The notes: generated by a model from the sequence alone, not told the origin. DNA of 64,000 nucleotides from Pseudogulbenkiania sp. MAI-1 (GCF_000527175.1 NZ_AZUR01000001.1:1836501-1900500); one strand, 5' to 3'. Shown: positions 46,049 through 55,697, numbered from the stretch's first letter. A program made the numbers and translations.

Positions 46049-47770
46049 CTAGCGGTGCCGAAGAAAAGCTTTCAGCTCGGCCAATGAACGCGTGTTGAGC
46101 ACATCGCGCCGCTCCAGCCAGCCGCGCCTTGCCTGATCCACGCCGTAGTCCAGGTAGTGCAGCTCTGTCGCACTGTAGGCATCGGAGTCGACACAGATCA
46201 GCACCCCGGCCTCCCTGGCTTCCCGGCAATGCAGGTCGTCAAGGTCCAGCCGGAGCGGCTGGGCGTCGAGTTCCAGCGCACAGCCACATTCGCGGGCATG
46301 GCGCAGCACCTTGGCGAAATCGAACTCAAGCGGGGGGCGCTGGCCGATCAGCCGGCCGGTTGGGTGCGCCAGCACATGCACGCGCTGGTCGAGCGCGCGC
46401 AGCAGCCGGGTCGTCTGCCTGGCCGGGGGGAGGGCGAAATGCTCGTGGACGGCGGCCACGACGATGTCGAGTCGGTCCAGCAGCGAGGCGGGAAGGTCGA
46501 GCTGCCCGTCTTCCTGAATGTCGACCTCCACTCCCTTGAGCAAGGTCACGCCCAGGCTGCCGTCGGCCTGGAGCCGGTCGATCTCATCCAGTTGTGCCAG
46601 CAGGCGGTCCTCGTCCAGCCCCTTGGCGGTGTGCAAAGACCGCGAATGATCGGTGATGGCCAGATAGTCCAGTCCCAGTGCGCGGGCCGCGCGAGCCATT
46701 TCCTCGATGCTGTTCTGGCCGTCGCCGGCCTTGGTATGGACATGCAGATCGCCACGCAGGTCTTGTCGGGTCAGCAGTATCGGTAGCTGGTCGTCGCGTG
46801 CGGCTTCGATTTCCCCGCGTGCCTCGCGCAATTCCGGGGCGATGAAGGGCAACTGGAGCGTGGCGTAGACCGAGGCCTCGGTTTCGCCCGCGATGCGTTC
46901 GTCGTTACGATAGACCCCATATTCGTTGATTTTGAGCCCACGCGACTGGGCCATCTGGCGCAACACGATATTGTGCGCCTTGCTGCCGGTGAAGTAGAGC
47001 AGGGCCGCGCCAAAGCTTTCTTCCGGCACCACGCGCAAATCCACTTGCAAGCCACTGCGCAGGCGCACGCTGGCCTTGGTCGTCCCTTGTGCCAACACCT
47101 CGTCGACGTCTTCGTAGGCGGTGAAGGCAAAAGGCACCTCGTATCCCGGCGCCGCCACCACCAGTATGTCGATATCGCCCACCGTGTCGCGGCGGCGCCG
47201 GTAGCTCCCCGCCACCTCCACCCGCCGCGCCCCCGGCACGCGGCGCAGATAATCGAGCAGGCTATCGACCGAAGGACGCACACCGGCGCGCGCCTGGCGG
47301 GCGTTGCGGTCCAGGTGGCGGGACAGTGCCTGCAGGATCTCCTTCTCCAGTTTGGGGCCGAAGCCCGGCAAGTTGCGGACCAGCCCCTGTTCCGCGGCGC
47401 GCTGGAGGTCGGCGGGAGAGGAGATCGCCAGTTCGTGGTACAAGGTGCGCACCCGCTTCGGGCCAAGGCCAGGTATCGCCAGCAGATAGGTGAGCGCTGG
47501 CGATACCTCGCCGCGAAGCCGGGTCAGCAGGGGGCACGTGCCGGTGTGGGCAATCTCCACGATTTTGGCCTGCAGATCCTCGCCGATGCCGGGCAGTTTG
47601 GGCAAAGGGCGTCCCTGTTCGACCAGCTCGGCCAGTTCCTGCCCGTATTCGCCCAAGGTGCGGGCCGCGTTGCGGTAGGCTCGGATACGGAACGGGTTCT
47701 CGTCTTCTACTTCGAGGAGATCGGCGATTTCCTGAAATACCTCGCTGAGCTGGACGTTGTGCAGCGGCAT
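46049..47770 (-). CDS. polX: DNA polymerase X family protein with PHP domain
   Basis: 573 residues. Helix-hairpin-helix regions (LPGIGEDLQAKIVEI; IPGLGPKRVRTL; LPGFGPKLEKEI), nucleotidyltransferase core with the metal Asp pair in VGDIDILVVA and a third Asp in LQVDLRVVP, and a C-terminal PHP domain (RGDLHVHTKAGDGQNSIEEM, ITDHS, VAAVHEHF, HVLAHPTGR). Repairs gaps and has 3'-5' exonuclease activity in characterised PolX. Immediately downstream of the HPF-CSD gene on the same strand (13 nt). Confidence 0.94.
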   Translation of the reverse strand: MPLHNVQLSEVFQEIADLLEVEDENPFRIRAYRNAARTLGEYGQELAELVEQGRPLPKLPGIGEDLQAKIVEIAHTGTCPLLTRLRGEVSPALTYLLAIPGLGPKRVRTLYHELAISSPADLQRAAEQGLVRNLPGFGPKLEKEILQALSRHLDRNARQARAGVRPSVDSLLDYLRRVPGARRVEVAGSYRRRRDTVGDIDILVVAAPGYEVPFAFTAYEDVDEVLAQGTTKASVRLRSGLQVDLRVVPEESFGAALLYFTGSKAHNIVLRQMAQSRGLKINEYGVYRNDERIAGETEASVYATLQLPFIAPELREARGEIEAARDDQLPILLTRQDLRGDLHVHTKAGDGQNSIEEMARAARALGLDYLAITDHSRSLHTAKGLDEDRLLAQLDEIDRLQADGSLGVTLLKGVEVDIQEDGQLDLPASLLDRLDIVVAAVHEHFALPPARQTTRLLRALDQRVHVLAHPTGRLIGQRPPLEFDFAKVLRHARECGCALELDAQPLRLDLDDLHCREAREAGVLICVDSDAYSATELHYLDYGVDQARRGWLERRDVLNTRSLAELKAFLRHR

Positions 47771-47783
47771 GGCGCGTCATCCC

Positions 47784-48329
47784 TCAGCCAAGGTGGTTGC
47801 GCTGCTTGCCCGTGCTGACCCGCTTGGCCTGCCATCCCTCCTGCGCCGCCTCGGCAAGAAACTTCACTTGCATGCCCTCGGTCAGCCTGTCGAACGACAG
47901 ATCGACCAGGTTTTCGGAAGAAAAATAGTAGTCGTTGCCGTCATCGCCCTCGATGAAGCCGAAGCCATCGAGCAGGCGCGCCACCGTGCCGCGCGTGGGC
48001 TCGGCATGCTGTTTGGTCTGACCGCGACGGATGTGGGTGTGGTCCTCCAGAATGCGCTTGGCGGCGTCGAAGGCGTCGCGCAAGGCGACGTAGACATCCT
48101 CGTGGTTCTGCCGGTTGCTGACGACCTCGGTGCCGGGCGCGGTCACGTCGATTTGTACGAAGTAATGCTCTCCTTGGTTCGAGTGGCGATGGGGCAAGCC
48201 GACGGTGACCGTGCAACTGATCAGGCGCGGGAAAAACTGTTCCAGCTTCTCGGCTTTCTGGTGAATGTGGGTGGACAGGGCTTCCGATTCGGGAAGGTTT
48301 TCATATTTGATTTGCAACAGGCATCGCAT
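47784..48329 (-). CDS. Ribosome-hibernation-factor-like protein fused to a cold-shock domain
   Basis: 181 residues. Residues 1-105 resemble the HPF/RaiA ribosome-binding fold (HIHQKAEKLEQFFPRLISCTVTVGLP; HYFVQIDVTAPGTEVV; VYVALRDAFDAAKRILED). Residues 112-165 are a cold-shock domain (RGTVARLLDGFGFIEGDDGNDYYFSSENL) with RNA-binding aromatic positions. Likely a stress protein acting on ribosomes; paired with polX. Confidence 0.88.
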   Translation of the reverse strand: MRCLLQIKYENLPESEALSTHIHQKAEKLEQFFPRLISCTVTVGLPHRHSNQGEHYFVQIDVTAPGTEVVSNRQNHEDVYVALRDAFDAAKRILEDHTHIRRGQTKQHAEPTRGTVARLLDGFGFIEGDDGNDYYFSSENLVDLSFDRLTEGMQVKFLAEAAQEGWQAKRVSTGKQRNHLG

Positions 48330-48374
48330 GGTTGCTCACCTCCGGTGTCGTGTGGAGCCACACAGGGCGATTGA

Positions 48375-48914
48375 TCAAGGCAGCCGGTAATCCAGCGGCC
48401 AGTACTCTTGCACGTAGTCAAGAATGTTCATGTCGGCGTTGGGAGAAATATGCTCCCAGGGATGGCCGGCGCTATCGAGCCGGTTCAGGCGCTTGTGCTT
48501 GATGTTGACGCCGCGTACCGGCAAACCCTGGTCACGGTAGTATTGGATGTCTTCTTCGTGGCCTGGCGTTTCCAGGTAAAACAGCCACTCTTCGGCAAAG
48601 TTGGATTGCATGGCCTCCAGCGCGCGGCAAACCTCGTCATCGATGGAAATGGCTTCTTGCAGCTTGGGATGCGCATGAGCGTAGTCATACACCCAGCCGC
48701 CGTAGAGATCGCCACCCTTGGTGGCCAGGAAACGCTGGGGCTGAGCCGTGAAGAAATCTTCCAGCATGAAGAAAGCGGTATGGAAATGCTCGCCCCTCGC
48801 TCCCGTCCACCAGCCGAAGACGTCTCTTTCCGATGTCGCATAGACCATGGCGCACAGCAGCCCCCGCCCCTTGGGGGAAAACGCAAGATAGGTCTGAGGT
48901 TCGTTCAGTTTCAT
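48375..48914 (-). CDS. Hypothetical cytosolic protein
   Basis: 179 residues, MKLNEPQTYLAFSPKGRG..., rich in aromatic residues, no signal or membrane segment. WWTGARGEHFHTAFFMLEDFF and AEEWLFYLETPGHEEDIQYYRDQGLP stand out, but I do not recognise a family. The ATG at 48914 is preceded by GAGG 7 nt upstream. It ends 45 nt before the HPF-CSD start and may be in the same stress-related operon with polX. Confidence 0.72.
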   Translation of the reverse strand: MKLNEPQTYLAFSPKGRGLLCAMVYATSERDVFGWWTGARGEHFHTAFFMLEDFFTAQPQRFLATKGGDLYGGWVYDYAHAHPKLQEAISIDDEVCRALEAMQSNFAEEWLFYLETPGHEEDIQYYRDQGLPVRGVNIKHKRLNRLDSAGHPWEHISPNADMNILDYVQEYWPLDYRLP

Positions 48915-49181
48915 CCCATTACCTCGCTTCTCCGCTCCTCTTCGGCCGTCGCCCGACGGCCGTCCTGGACGATGGCTTTGCCGGCGCCTGGGGTGCTGCC
49001 GGCAGGGGGGCTCGGCCTTGCTGGCCTGGCCCCCGCGCCATTCTGTAGTGTTTAACTCTATTTTTAGTTTAGCTTTCAAATGTGAGAGAGCGAGCAGGAC
49101 GGTTCGACGAGTGCGGCTGTCTGTCCGGGCCGGCGGACACCGGTTCATCTCGGCCGCCACCAGCCCGGCCTGGCGCTCACT

Positions 49182-50309
49182 TCAATGCGATGCCAAAGGG
49201 GCGGTCAGCGGCAACGAGAGATCGAAGCGCGTACCCTGTCCCGGAGTGCTCGACAAGCTGATGCTGCCGCCCAGCACGGAGGTGGCCATGTTGTAGACGA
49301 TATACAAGCCAAGCCCGCTGCTGCCTTTGCCAAGCTTGGTGGTGAAAAAGGGATCGAAAGCGCGCTTGGCAACGGCCTCACTCATCCCTTGGCCGTTGTC
49401 CGAATAGCTGAGGGTGGCGTGATCGGCGTTGGTTTTTGCCTCGATACGGATCGTTCCCGAGTCAATGCCTTCGAAGCCATGCAGCAACGAGTTGGTGATG
49501 AAGTTGGTAATGATCTGCTCGATCGGCCCCGGGTAGCTGTCGAGCATGATGCCGGGCGCCACCGCCACTTCCAGACGATGCGCGGTGTGCTTGAGCTTGG
49601 GATGCAGGGTGGTCAGCACCTCGTCGATGGCTTGGCGCAGATCGAAGCGGCGGCGCTGCACGCTGGTCTGGTCCACAGCCACCTGCTTGAACGTGCCGAT
49701 CAGGTTGGCGGCGCGCTGCAGGTTTTTATCCAGCAAGATACCCGCTTCGCGGCACTGGGCGAGAACATCGAGCAGCGTCTGCTTGCGCAGTGTGCCGGTA
49801 TCGACTTGCGCCAGGAGGTTGTCGACCATCGCCTTGAGCGATGACGATACCGTCACCGCAATGCCCAGCGGCGTGTTCAGCTCGTGGGCGACACCGGCTA
49901 CCAGGCTGCCGAGCGAGGCCAGTTTTTCGGTCTGGACCAGTTGATTCATCGCCTGTTCCAGTTTGGCGATGAGGATCTTCTGCTCTTCCTTTTCATGCTC
50001 CAGCGCTTCGTACGCCTTCTTGCGTTGCTCGATCTCGCGCTGCATCTGTTCCTGGGCGCGGTGCAGGGCTCGGTTGATCTTCTCGTTCTCGCGCAGTGCC
50101 GCCTCCAGTTCCTTGGTGCGATCGTGCACCTGGTCCTCGAGCATCACGGCCGTCTGGAACAGGCCGAAATCGGAGCCCTGGGTGCTCATTCCCCGTTCCG
50201 CCCGGTTCATCAGGGCCGTGACGACCTTGTTGAGGCGGGTGATTTCCGCCCGGAGCGCATTTTCGTCGCTTAGATCCCGGGGATCTCGGGGAGATGTGTC
50301 AGATGCCAT
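49182..50309 (-). CDS. Cytoplasmic sensor histidine kinase
   Basis: 375 residues with no membrane segment. A long N-terminal coiled coil (about 15-120) is followed by the H-box LGSLVAGVAHELNTPLGIA and the ATPase domain with N-box ITNFITNSLLHG, G1 YSDNGQGM and G2 GKGSSGLGLYIVYNM. This HtrA/HRXXN-type kinase overlaps the FIST gene by 11 nt, so the FIST protein is probably its input. No response regulator is adjacent. Confidence 0.92.
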   Translation of the reverse strand: MASDTSPRDPRDLSDENALRAEITRLNKVVTALMNRAERGMSTQGSDFGLFQTAVMLEDQVHDRTKELEAALRENEKINRALHRAQEQMQREIEQRKKAYEALEHEKEEQKILIAKLEQAMNQLVQTEKLASLGSLVAGVAHELNTPLGIAVTVSSSLKAMVDNLLAQVDTGTLRKQTLLDVLAQCREAGILLDKNLQRAANLIGTFKQVAVDQTSVQRRRFDLRQAIDEVLTTLHPKLKHTAHRLEVAVAPGIMLDSYPGPIEQIITNFITNSLLHGFEGIDSGTIRIEAKTNADHATLSYSDNGQGMSEAVAKRAFDPFFTTKLGKGSSGLGLYIVYNMATSVLGGSISLSSTPGQGTRFDLSLPLTAPLASH

Positions 50310-51456
50310 AACCTTCTCGAGGGTAACCCAGGGCGATGCCGGTCAGCGTTTGGTTGACGTGCACCCCGTGATACTGCTCGCCATAGGTACTGAAGCCGAC
50401 CACCCGGCTCTTGCGCAGGAGTTCCGCCACCGCTTCCTTCGCCCCGCTTTGGGTCATCTCCAGATTGCGCAGGATGCAATCACAGGCGATGGCCAACTGG
50501 AACGGGCCGATTTCGGTACGGATCGTGTCGAAGGTACGTTCGAGATTGCCTAGCAGGTCGACACCGCGCACGACACGCAAGACCAGGCCTTCGTCGATGG
50601 CGCAGAAAAACGTCAGGCTGCCATCCGGGTTGGCCCGCTGGATCGAGCGGACGTAGTCGGTGCCGTCGATGGTTACCACCACCGGCGAGGCGGCAAACCG
50701 CATCGGGTTAAGATCCCCCACGTCTGCACCGACGACCCGGGCGTACTCCTCGGCGGCCGGTAGACCGTTGATTTCCTTGACGATGCGCCGGCTTGCGTCG
50801 GCTTCGGTCACGACCAGCCGCTCTTCCTCGCTGACGAAGTGCTGGGTCTTGAATATTTTGAATGGCAGGCTGGTGCTGACCAGCAACAGGACCGCGCTGT
50901 CCGGATGAAAGGCCCCGTCGTGAAATACCCAGGTGCGCGTCAGCTTGAGGTTGTCGCCGGCTGACCCGCCGAAAAGCGTGATATTGCCCAGTGAATCCTG
51001 CAGGGCGCGCGCCACCGGTTCCTCGCGGCGCGACAAGCCGTCGATGAGCAGGAACGAGAAGCTGTTGTCCGGCCCGGCGGTCGGCACGCGCTCTTCCAGT
51101 TGCTGCAGAAGCGCCTGCACGAACGCTTCACCTTCACTGATCTTGAAATGCTGCAGATCACCGATACGGCCAGCCACCGCCGTGCAGGTATCGGCGGGAA
51201 AGCTGGCGCCGGTCAGCCCCAGATCGTAGTAGCCAAGGGGGCCGATCTCCCCGGCAGAGGTGCATCCCACCACCGTCACGCCTTGAAACAGCTTCGTCAT
51301 TTCATCCGCCAGCGCATCGAGGTCGTAATCGCTGGAGCAGAAAAAGACGACAAAAGCCATCTTGGGCTGGCACACCCCAGCGTAGAACTCTCTCGCTGCG
51401 GCACGAGCTTCCGCTTCACACGATTGTGCGGTGCGGATGGTGCTTTGAGTACTCAC
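50299..51456 (-). CDS. FIST-domain sensory protein
   Basis: 385 residues from the GTG at 51456 (AAAGGG 7 nt upstream). FIST N domain: FVVFFCSSDYDLDALADEMTKLFQGVTVVGCTSAGEIGPLGY and FSFLLIDGLSRREE...LFGGSAGDNLKL; FIST C domain: RIVKEINGLPAAEEYARVVG and DCILRNLEM...RVVGFSTYGEQYHG. FIST proteins are thought to bind small ligands such as amino acids. Here it is a separate protein that overlaps the kinase gene. Confidence 0.9.
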   Translation of the reverse strand: MSTQSTIRTAQSCEAEARAAAREFYAGVCQPKMAFVVFFCSSDYDLDALADEMTKLFQGVTVVGCTSAGEIGPLGYYDLGLTGASFPADTCTAVAGRIGDLQHFKISEGEAFVQALLQQLEERVPTAGPDNSFSFLLIDGLSRREEPVARALQDSLGNITLFGGSAGDNLKLTRTWVFHDGAFHPDSAVLLLVSTSLPFKIFKTQHFVSEEERLVVTEADASRRIVKEINGLPAAEEYARVVGADVGDLNPMRFAASPVVVTIDGTDYVRSIQRANPDGSLTFFCAIDEGLVLRVVRGVDLLGNLERTFDTIRTEIGPFQLAIACDCILRNLEMTQSGAKEAVAELLRKSRVVGFSTYGEQYHGVHVNQTLTGIALGYPREGYGI

Positions 51457-51814
51457 ACACTTGCCCTTTGTTAAGTCACGTCGGCTCGGGCCGCGCTCGC
51501 CGGGATGGCAGGGCACGACAAGAGCCCGCGCTTGGCGATCGGGGACGTCCTACCCATAGCAAAGCGTTCAGCCAGGCGACTGGCGATCACCGCGCACGAG
51601 GGAACACTCCCATATTCTTCTTATGCTTGAAACTCAAATAAGAGCGTCGCACTGTCAAGAGAATTGTAGCTCTCAGCTGAGTATGAGTCGCAATTTTCTT
51701 CCCCGGAAGAGCAGGGAGAGCGGGTCGACGAATGCCCGGCCCAATGGCGGGGCGCGGCGGCGGGCTCGCCAAGCGTCGAGACGAGATGGCGTTTGAGCCG
51801 CCCCCTTGGCTGAG

Positions 51815-52018
51815 TTAGGCTGCGTCTTGGCCTGCTCGGCCTTTCACGACAGCTTCCTTAATCAAGGAAGCAGGGTGGCACTGCCCGCGATGACGCAATT
51901 TGGCCAGTAAGGTACCGGTAAGGACAAGAAGGGTTTTGTCGCAGGGCTTACAAAGATAGCGGTGCAAACCAGTGTCCTGCCGACACGGAGCGGATCGCAT
52001 TGTGCCTCTGCAGCCGAG
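51815..52018 (-). pseudogene. N-terminal fragment of an IS1595-family transposase
   Basis: The minus-strand frame reads CR...CRQDTGLHRYLCKPCDKTLLVLTGTLLAKLRHRGQ, which matches the zinc-ribbon start of IS1595-type transposases (GLQRYRC..C.RTFNALTGTPLARLRH). The downstream HTH and DDE parts are absent. The rest of the 717-bp gap between the FIST and permease genes shows no gene. Confidence 0.6.
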
Positions 52019-52173
52019 TCCAAGTGGCCAGCGGCGTGGTTTGCCTTGACGCGAGTTGGCTGTCGATTGATGAGGGTAGCCAGCTGAATTTCCCTGCATA
52101 AAAAAGGACTGCCATACAGGCAGCGAGGGTTGCGCCTGCGCATCGCGGGTGCAGTACCCGTAAGGAGGAGTCT

Positions 52174-53808
52174 GTGAGTTTGCAAGAAGAAGTGCTGCCT
52201 TGCCCCGCAGCCGGTGGTGCCCGTGCGCCCGCGGCCGGGCAACACCAAGAGCTGCATCGCAACCTGACCTGGAAGGATGCCTTCTGGGTCACCAGCGGCG
52301 TCCCCGCCGGTGTGCTGTTCACCATCGGCGGCGTCTCCGCCACGATCGGCCAACCGGCGTGGATCATCTGGATTATGGCCATTCTGGTCGGCTTTGTGCA
52401 ATGTTTCACCTATGCCGAAATCTCCGGCCTCTATCCCCACAAGTCGGGCGGCGCCTCGGTGTACGGCGCGCTCGGCTGGGTGCGCTACAGCAAGTTCGTC
52501 GCCCCGGTATCGGTGTGGTGCAACTGGATCGCCTGGTCGCCGATGCTGGCGCTGGGTACCAGCCTCGCCGCGGGCTACATGCTGAGCTGCCTGTTTCCGC
52601 CCGACGCGGTCATCAACACCTGGCAGCTGACGCTGTTCGACCTGGGCTTCATCAGCAAGGGGCTGACGCTCAGGATCAACTCGACCTTCATCCTTGGCAC
52701 CCTTTTCCTGCTGATTACCTTCAAGCTGCAGCACAGCGGCGCCGCGGCGGCCGCCCGCACCCAGCGCATCCTGGGCATCGCCTCGCTGGCCCCCCTGGTG
52801 GTGATCGCGCTGGTGCCGCTCTTCACCGGCGACATGCCGTCGACGAATTTCCTGCCGCTGTTGCCGCTGATGCACGACGCCTCGGGCGCGGCGGTGATGG
52901 GCAGCTGGAACGCGGCCGGCATCAGTGCCGCGATGGGGGCGATGTTCCTCGCCTGTTGGTCCACTTTCGGCTTCGAGACCGCCGTGTGCTACACCCGCGA
53001 GTTCAAGAACCCGCAGCGGGATACCTTCCGGGCGATCGTCTCGTCCGGTCTCTTGTGCCTGTTCATGTTCATCGCCGTACCGCTGGCCTTCCAGGGTGAA
53101 CTGGGCCTTTCCGGTATGCTGGCCCCCAGCATCGTCGACGGCTCCGGCGTCGGTGCGGCGATGGCGAAGTTCGTCGGCGGCGGCGTGGTGGTGTTCAACG
53201 TCATCGTCGTGATGCTGGTGCTGTCGATCCTGCTGATCGTGATGACCTCGATGATGGGCTCGTCGCGCACGCTCTACCAGGCCTCGGTCGACGGCTGGCT
53301 GCCCAAGTACCTGTCGCACGTCAACGAGCACGGCGCACCGACGCGCGCGATGTGGACCGACCTGATCTTCAACCTGTTCCTGCTGCTGATGTCGAACTAC
53401 ATGGCGGTGCTGTCGATCTCGAACGTCTGCTACATGATCTTCGTGTTCCTGAACCTGCAGTCGGGCTGGATCCACCGTCTCGACCGCGCTGACTGGCCAC
53501 GCCCGTACAAGTGTGCCAACTGGCTGCTGGCGCTGGGCGCGCTGTGCGGCTTCCTCGACCTGGTATTCGTCGGCGCCGGCGCCAACTTCCAGGGCGAGAA
53601 CACGCTGCGCAACGGGCTGATCGCCACCTTCCTGATCGTGCCGGTGTTCATCTACCGCCATTACTGGCAGGACAAGGGCCGCTTTCCGGAATCGATGCGC
53701 AAGGACATGGAGCTGCCGCACGCCCGCGCGGGCGTCTTGCCCTACCTCACGCTGCTGCTGGCGGTGGCTGTGGTCTGGATTTCCAACGAGCTGGCTGTCA
53801 TCGGCTAG
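52174..53808 (+). CDS. APC-superfamily amino acid permease
   Basis: 544 residues with about 12-13 membrane helices. TSGVPAGVLFTIGGVSATIGQPAW at helix 1 and GGASVYGALGWVRYSKFVAPVSVWCNWI are APC-type. The GTG at 52174 is preceded by AAGGAGGAG, so the start is secure. Stand-alone gene; substrate unknown. A hairpin ends it. Confidence 0.88.
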   Translation: MSLQEEVLPCPAAGGARAPAAGQHQELHRNLTWKDAFWVTSGVPAGVLFTIGGVSATIGQPAWIIWIMAILVGFVQCFTYAEISGLYPHKSGGASVYGALGWVRYSKFVAPVSVWCNWIAWSPMLALGTSLAAGYMLSCLFPPDAVINTWQLTLFDLGFISKGLTLRINSTFILGTLFLLITFKLQHSGAAAAARTQRILGIASLAPLVVIALVPLFTGDMPSTNFLPLLPLMHDASGAAVMGSWNAAGISAAMGAMFLACWSTFGFETAVCYTREFKNPQRDTFRAIVSSGLLCLFMFIAVPLAFQGELGLSGMLAPSIVDGSGVGAAMAKFVGGGVVVFNVIVVMLVLSILLIVMTSMMGSSRTLYQASVDGWLPKYLSHVNEHGAPTRAMWTDLIFNLFLLLMSNYMAVLSISNVCYMIFVFLNLQSGWIHRLDRADWPRPYKCANWLLALGALCGFLDLVFVGAGANFQGENTLRNGLIATFLIVPVFIYRHYWQDKGRFPESMRKDMELPHARAGVLPYLTLLLAVAVVWISNELAVIG

Positions 53809-53847
53809 CCGGGCCGGGGGTGGCGTCAGAACCGGGTGATCGGCGGC

Positions 53848-53878
53848 GTGGCGTGCCTGGGAAACCAGGGCAGGCCAC
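53848..53878. terminator. Hairpin between convergent permease and binding-protein genes
   Basis: GTGGCGTGCCTGG pairs with CCAGGGCAGGCCAC (one bulge) around GAAA. There is no strong T tract. It lies between two converging genes and can serve either. Confidence 0.5.
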
Positions 53879-53883
53879 AATAG

Positions 53884-54750
53884 TCACTGGCGCCACCACC
53901 AGCTGGTATCGGGCGGCTGGTTGCCGGCAGGCAGTATCGGGTTTTTCAGGTGAATGACATGGCGGGGGTTGGATTTCAGCGAGGCAATCTCTGCGGCGTA
54001 ATAACTTTCAAACAAGCGGCGGAATGAACCGTCGGCCAAGGCAAGCTTGAGGCCACGCTCAATTCGCCGCGCCAGGCCCGTATTGTTTTTGTTGACCCAA
54101 AAGTAAATGGGAAAAGGAAAATAGAGTGCCTTGGTCAGCTCCAGCGCGAGTTGCGGATACGTCGCCTTGCGCTGCTCGAGCTCACGCTTGGCCTCGTTCA
54201 AGCCCCGCGGGAAGGCATCGAAGCGTTTAGCCGCCAGCATCGAGAACAAGTTCTCATAACCCATGGACGTTTCTATCTTCAGGCCATTGGCCCTCATCAC
54301 CGGCACGTCGGCCCACTGATCGTTCAAGCCGAAAGTCAGATTGCGCAACGATCGATCATCCATGCTCTTGATCCGGGCCTGATCCGCCGCACGAATGATG
54401 AGAACCCGGAAACCGACTATCCCGCGCGAAATGTCGATCTTGATGGGCAACATCTTGTCCTCGCGCTCCTGATTGGTTCCCAGGGCGATGACGTCGATTT
54501 TGCCCGACTGCAGCAAGGCCACGCCCCGGTCCTGGGACACCTCGTCCGGAAACGGCTGCAAGACCGTCTGCTCGGCTGCCTGGGTATGGTCCAGCGCCAG
54601 TTTCAGCAATTTCCAACGATATTCGTAGATCGGCCCTACCGGAAAGTAGCGCAGCTGTTGTGCGGCCGCGCATTGCGCGGCCATGCCTAGCGCCAGTAGG
54701 AATAAGGCAGCGCGAACTATCCAATATTGTCGGCAATCGCTAGAAGCCAT
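53884..54750 (-). CDS. Orphan periplasmic substrate-binding-like protein (paralogue 2 of 3)
   Basis: 288 residues with a signal peptide ending near AAQCAAA. Shares with 20026-20907 and 57551-58468 the layout: IDVIALGTNQEREDKMLPIKIDISRGIVGFRVL, NGLKIETSMGYENLFSMLAAKRFDAFPRGLNEA, and C-terminal IHLKNPILP. It is the most divergent of the three (WSMT is replaced by ALGT). GC content is lower than in surrounding genes and the upstream region is AT-rich, hinting at transfer. No transporter subunits nearby. Confidence 0.82.
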   Translation of the reverse strand: MASSDCRQYWIVRAALFLLALGMAAQCAAAQQLRYFPVGPIYEYRWKLLKLALDHTQAAEQTVLQPFPDEVSQDRGVALLQSGKIDVIALGTNQEREDKMLPIKIDISRGIVGFRVLIIRAADQARIKSMDDRSLRNLTFGLNDQWADVPVMRANGLKIETSMGYENLFSMLAAKRFDAFPRGLNEAKRELEQRKATYPQLALELTKALYFPFPIYFWVNKNNTGLARRIERGLKLALADGSFRRLFESYYAAEIASLKSNPRHVIHLKNPILPAGNQPPDTSWWWRQ

Positions 54751-55076
54751 ATAAATCCTTATGTTTGCTTATAATTTATGGCAATATTTGATAGTTTTTG
54801 TAATCTATAGCAAACCATTTGCATGGACAAGCCTGCCCCTCATATATCACGCCACTGGCGATAGGCAACTGCCGGCGAGCCGATGAAAAAAGGCGGGGTC
54901 TCGGTACAGGGGTGGGGTCATGGCGGAATACGCTAAAGGCAAAGCAGCGAGCTTGCCGCAAGGTGGCGGGGTTGACGAGTGGTGCCACCAGCGTGGGGCC
55001 GAAGGCGGCAGAGCGTTATCCAGGCTTTGCTGCCAAAATTAGCATGTGACCTTGCTGCTGAGGGGATGGTTTTGTC
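54751..55076. other. 326-bp intergenic region, AT-rich at its left part
   Basis: Divergent promoter region for the binding protein (minus) and the HExxH protein (plus). Bases 54755-54830 are clearly AT-rich; no repeat or RNA gene recognised. Confidence 0.5.
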
Positions 55077-55697
55077 ATGGGCATCGAGTCCAACCGCACC
55101 GCCGTCGGCCGCGCTGGTGCCAACCACATCCTGCCCGCCACCTCCAGGACGCGAGGCATGACTGCCGGCGAAGTCGCCATGGCCCGCACGGTGTTCAAGG
55201 ACGCCATCGACTACGCCAGGGTAAAGATCCATCGGGGTGGGCTCTGCGGCCTGCCGAACTGCTTCGGGAATGCGATGTCCCCGAGAGGAGACATTCATTT
55301 CCCGGATTGCGACTATCGGGAGGATTTTTCACAAGAACCCCCCGTCATCAAAATCTGGTTCATTCACGAAATGACCCACGTCTGGCAATACCAGCTGGGG
55401 TACCGCCTGGTCTGGAATGCCCTCAAGATCGCGGCAAAAGGCGGCTATAGCGCGGGAGCGCCCGCTTACTTTTACGACCTGAAAGGCCAGGACAAAGGCA
55501 AAACCCTGTCCCAATTCAACATGGAGCAACAGGGCGAGCTGGTCGCCAACTACTATGCCGCGAAACACCTCCGGGTATTCTGCTATCTCCAGGAGCTGCC
55601 AGAATTGGAGCACGCACTGACCGATTTTCTCGACAACCCCCAAGATACCGGCCTATTGCCGACAAGCACCGGTTTCGGAGCCAAGCCGCACGCATGA
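55077..55697 (+). CDS. Putative zinc metallopeptidase-like protein (HEMTH)
   Basis: 206 residues, no signal peptide. A zincin HExxH motif is present as WFIHEMTHVWQ (His97, Glu98, His101). FNMEQQGELVANYYAAKH downstream has a Glu that could be the third ligand. Two Cys-containing loops (GLCGLPNCFGNAMSP; FPDCDYRED) precede it. Similar proteins are sometimes annotated as Vgr-related and found near type VI genes, but no such genes are in view. Function unknown; a peptidase activity is inference from the motif. Confidence 0.7.
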   Translation: MGIESNRTAVGRAGANHILPATSRTRGMTAGEVAMARTVFKDAIDYARVKIHRGGLCGLPNCFGNAMSPRGDIHFPDCDYREDFSQEPPVIKIWFIHEMTHVWQYQLGYRLVWNALKIAAKGGYSAGAPAYFYDLKGQDKGKTLSQFNMEQQGELVANYYAAKHLRVFCYLQELPELEHALTDFLDNPQDTGLLPTSTGFGAKPHA

